From: Calliopsis andreniformis
Lineage: Eukaryota > Arthropoda > Insecta > Hymenoptera > Andrenidae
Reading direction: 5' to 3'
Assembly (NCBI RefSeq): GCF_051401765.1
Contig: NC_135071.1
Coordinates: forward strand, 10,146,961-10,210,960
Length of the DNA: 64,000 nt
This document shows positions 62,617-64,000 of the stretch, in pieces (position 1 is the stretch's first letter; every line of letters starts with the position of its first letter). Both the position numbers and the translations under genes were made by a program. The notes under the pieces were generated by a model. It had not been told where the DNA came from. It searched no databases and saw nothing but the letters and a program-made list of their open reading frames with translations.

Positions 62617-63269
62617 AAAGATTATTGGGAAACTTTTATATTCAGCCGTTCAACGCAACAATTAATTGTTAATTTTTTGTATTAACTTGTTATTCGTTGT
62701 ACGAGTAGATAAAGCAATATTATATATATACATATATGTACTGTATAATGTAAGCACGTAAATGTGAAGTATTACATATATTGTAATCGTGATAGAAAGC
62801 AATTGTGTATTGCATAATATACAAACATGTGTTCGTTGGAAATCTTTGTACTAAAATAGAATCGGCGCAGTTTGTACAGCTAATGTTTGATGTCATGAAA
62901 GCGTCGTTTTACATACGAAATGTTATTCGTGACGCAATAAAAAATCCTGAAAAATCCCTTACTTTTATATAATTCTTTCACTTCCAATTAGGAGATCAAA
63001 ACAAACAGAAAATTAAACCAAACAAAAGAATACACCTTTTGTGGATGTAACAAAATAACACGTTATTTGATTTTTCCACCTTGTCACTTCCATACCATGA
63101 AATATTTAAATTTTCTGTTCCATTTTACACCGTAATACAAGTGAAACCAAGAATATAACTAAAATTGTAATAAGTAAAATTGATTGAAAAGTGTAATGAT
63201 CTCTCTTCTATTCGTAAATTCTGGCAAGCTGTATTCGAAAATTATTCTCAGGAAAAGAACCCAGGAAAA

Positions 63270-63403
63270 ATGCACCAAATTTACAAAAGACTTCAATATA
63301 GAAATGTGCTGGCAGTAATTACAAAGAATGTCAGAAAGAACATTTTTAGCAATAAGGATGTTGGAGGACAGCGAAACGTATTGACGGTTGGAATTCATTT
63401 ACG
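63270..63403 (+). CDS. Possible first exon of the citrate synthase gene
   Basis: The frame starts MHQIYKRLQYRNVLAVITKN and is rich in Arg/Lys and hydrophobic residues with few acids, as expected of a mitochondrial targeting peptide. It ends at a donor TTTACG|GTGAAC in phase 2. It can join in phase to an acceptor at 63637 or 63646 in the following exon, but both acceptors have weak pyrimidine tracts. A short ATG-containing exon elsewhere cannot be excluded. Confidence 0.35.
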
Positions 63404-63632
63404 GTGAACGAGGTTATTCGCAACCAATTCGTTTTCCAAAATTATTGTAATTCTAACCAGTGTGCAATTGTAAAATTGCAAAAAGTAGAAATTTAAAAGC
63501 AATGATATTTTTCTAAACATTTTTTTAAATACTCCTTACATCCGATATCTTCGTATTTTTTAAAAACTACAGGGAATATTTTGAAGGTAGCTATTTTCTA
63601 GAAAAATATGAAACAATTGATTAAATTTTAAG

Positions 63633-63845
63633 GTGAGCACAACTAGAGGCGTCCCCAGCACTAGTACAAATTTGAAAGAAGCCCTTTGCGAAAAAATTCC
63701 AATACATTATGATCTATTAAGGAAGTTTCGTCAGCAACATGGTACCTCTGTAATTAGTCATGTCACCGTAGAAAATATGTACCAAGGTCTCAATGGAGTG
63801 AATACTATGGTTAGAGAAACATCCGAAATTGACCCAAAACATGGG
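63633..63845 (+). CDS. Mitochondrial citrate synthase, N-terminal exon (partial gene)
   Basis: Citrate synthase condenses oxaloacetate and acetyl-CoA in the mitochondrial matrix. This exon encodes the start of the mature enzyme: STNLKEALCEKIPIHYDLL, then RKFRQQHG and the block VTVENMYQGLNG, which corresponds to the highly conserved VTVDMMYGGMRG of animal enzymes. It ends DPKHG at a donor GGG|GTAGGT (63845/63846), where the next exon should begin with the IRFRG motif; that exon and all active-site residues lie beyond the window. Several normally invariant positions differ (for example MYQGLNG for MYGGMRG and RETSEIDPKHG for YETSVLDPEEG), so this is probably a divergent paralogue rather than the main housekeeping copy. 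The exon's left end is 63633 if phase 0, or 63638/63647 if joined to the upstream exon candidate. Confidence 0.85.
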
Positions 63846-64000
63846 GTAGGTTCAACTATCATAAATAGACCGCGGATGTTTATGTCTATTTTCATACACG
63901 AAATTAGAGAAATGGAACATAATTAAGAACCTGTTCCGCCCTGCAAAGATTATAAAGTGTATTTATTCATCTATAATTCCTACATTTTTCCATATTAATA

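Larger units (their letters stand above)
61127..63269. other. RASL10 3' UTR and intergenic DNA
   Basis: AT-rich DNA follows the RASL10 stop. AATAAA at 62936-62941 is a possible distal polyadenylation signal. One open frame (61333-61650) and one hairpin repeat (62553-62616) are listed separately; nothing else was recognised. Confidence 0.45.

Noticed and set aside
1..64000. CRISPR arrays, bacterial operons, rRNA or tRNA genes, integrated viruses
   Set aside because: No regularly spaced direct repeats, no compact co-directional intronless genes, no rRNA-like conserved blocks and no reverse-transcriptase, integrase or capsid-like frames were seen; tRNAs could not be excluded by eye but none was evident.

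Overview
The window is nuclear DNA from an insect, most likely a hymenopteran (bee or wasp). It is AT-rich with scattered GC-richer islands. Genes are split into many exons by GT-AG introns, and one of them is the insect-only odorant receptor co-receptor Orco, about 478 residues long as in bees. No bacterial, viral, CRISPR or rRNA content was seen. Gene models were assembled by hand by matching splice sites and codon phase between exons, so exon ends are predictions.

Layout: 1-9586 has no convincing protein gene. It holds a TTAA-flanked transposon-like element (700-1441), a decayed repeat copy near 5.7 kb and a weak candidate for a small secreted peptide on the minus strand (5187-5396). 9587-20527 (+) is SPAG17, a very large protein of the axonemal central pair, in about 11 exons. 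It has two trouble spots: no usable GT donor after exon 3, and a reading-frame conflict just before the last exon. 20528-34381 is a long gene-poor stretch with several short inverted-repeat elements. 34382-36551 (-) is a four-exon CRAL-TRIO lipid-transfer protein of 306 residues. 36552-41209 is gene-free and carries a pogo/Tigger-like non-autonomous element (38447-38783). 41210-46384 (-) is a ten-exon gene of unknown family, 556 residues, with a signal peptide, a GPI-anchor-like C-terminus and a recently duplicated 39-base exon. 48993-53280 (+) is Orco in eight exons. 57794-61126 (+) is a RASL10-type Ras-like GTPase in five exons with an Inr+DPE core promoter just upstream. 63633-63845 (+) is the first clear exon of a divergent mitochondrial citrate synthase that runs off the window.

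The genes do not form one pathway. SPAG17 acts in motile axonemes (sperm), Orco in olfactory neurons, the CRAL-TRIO protein in carriage of hydrophobic ligands, RASL10 in signalling, and citrate synthase in the TCA cycle. The most interesting points are the unknown surface-protein gene with its fresh exon duplication, the unusual splice structures in SPAG17, and at least seven small elements with TTAA or near-TTAA ends, whose ends look alike although their interiors differ.
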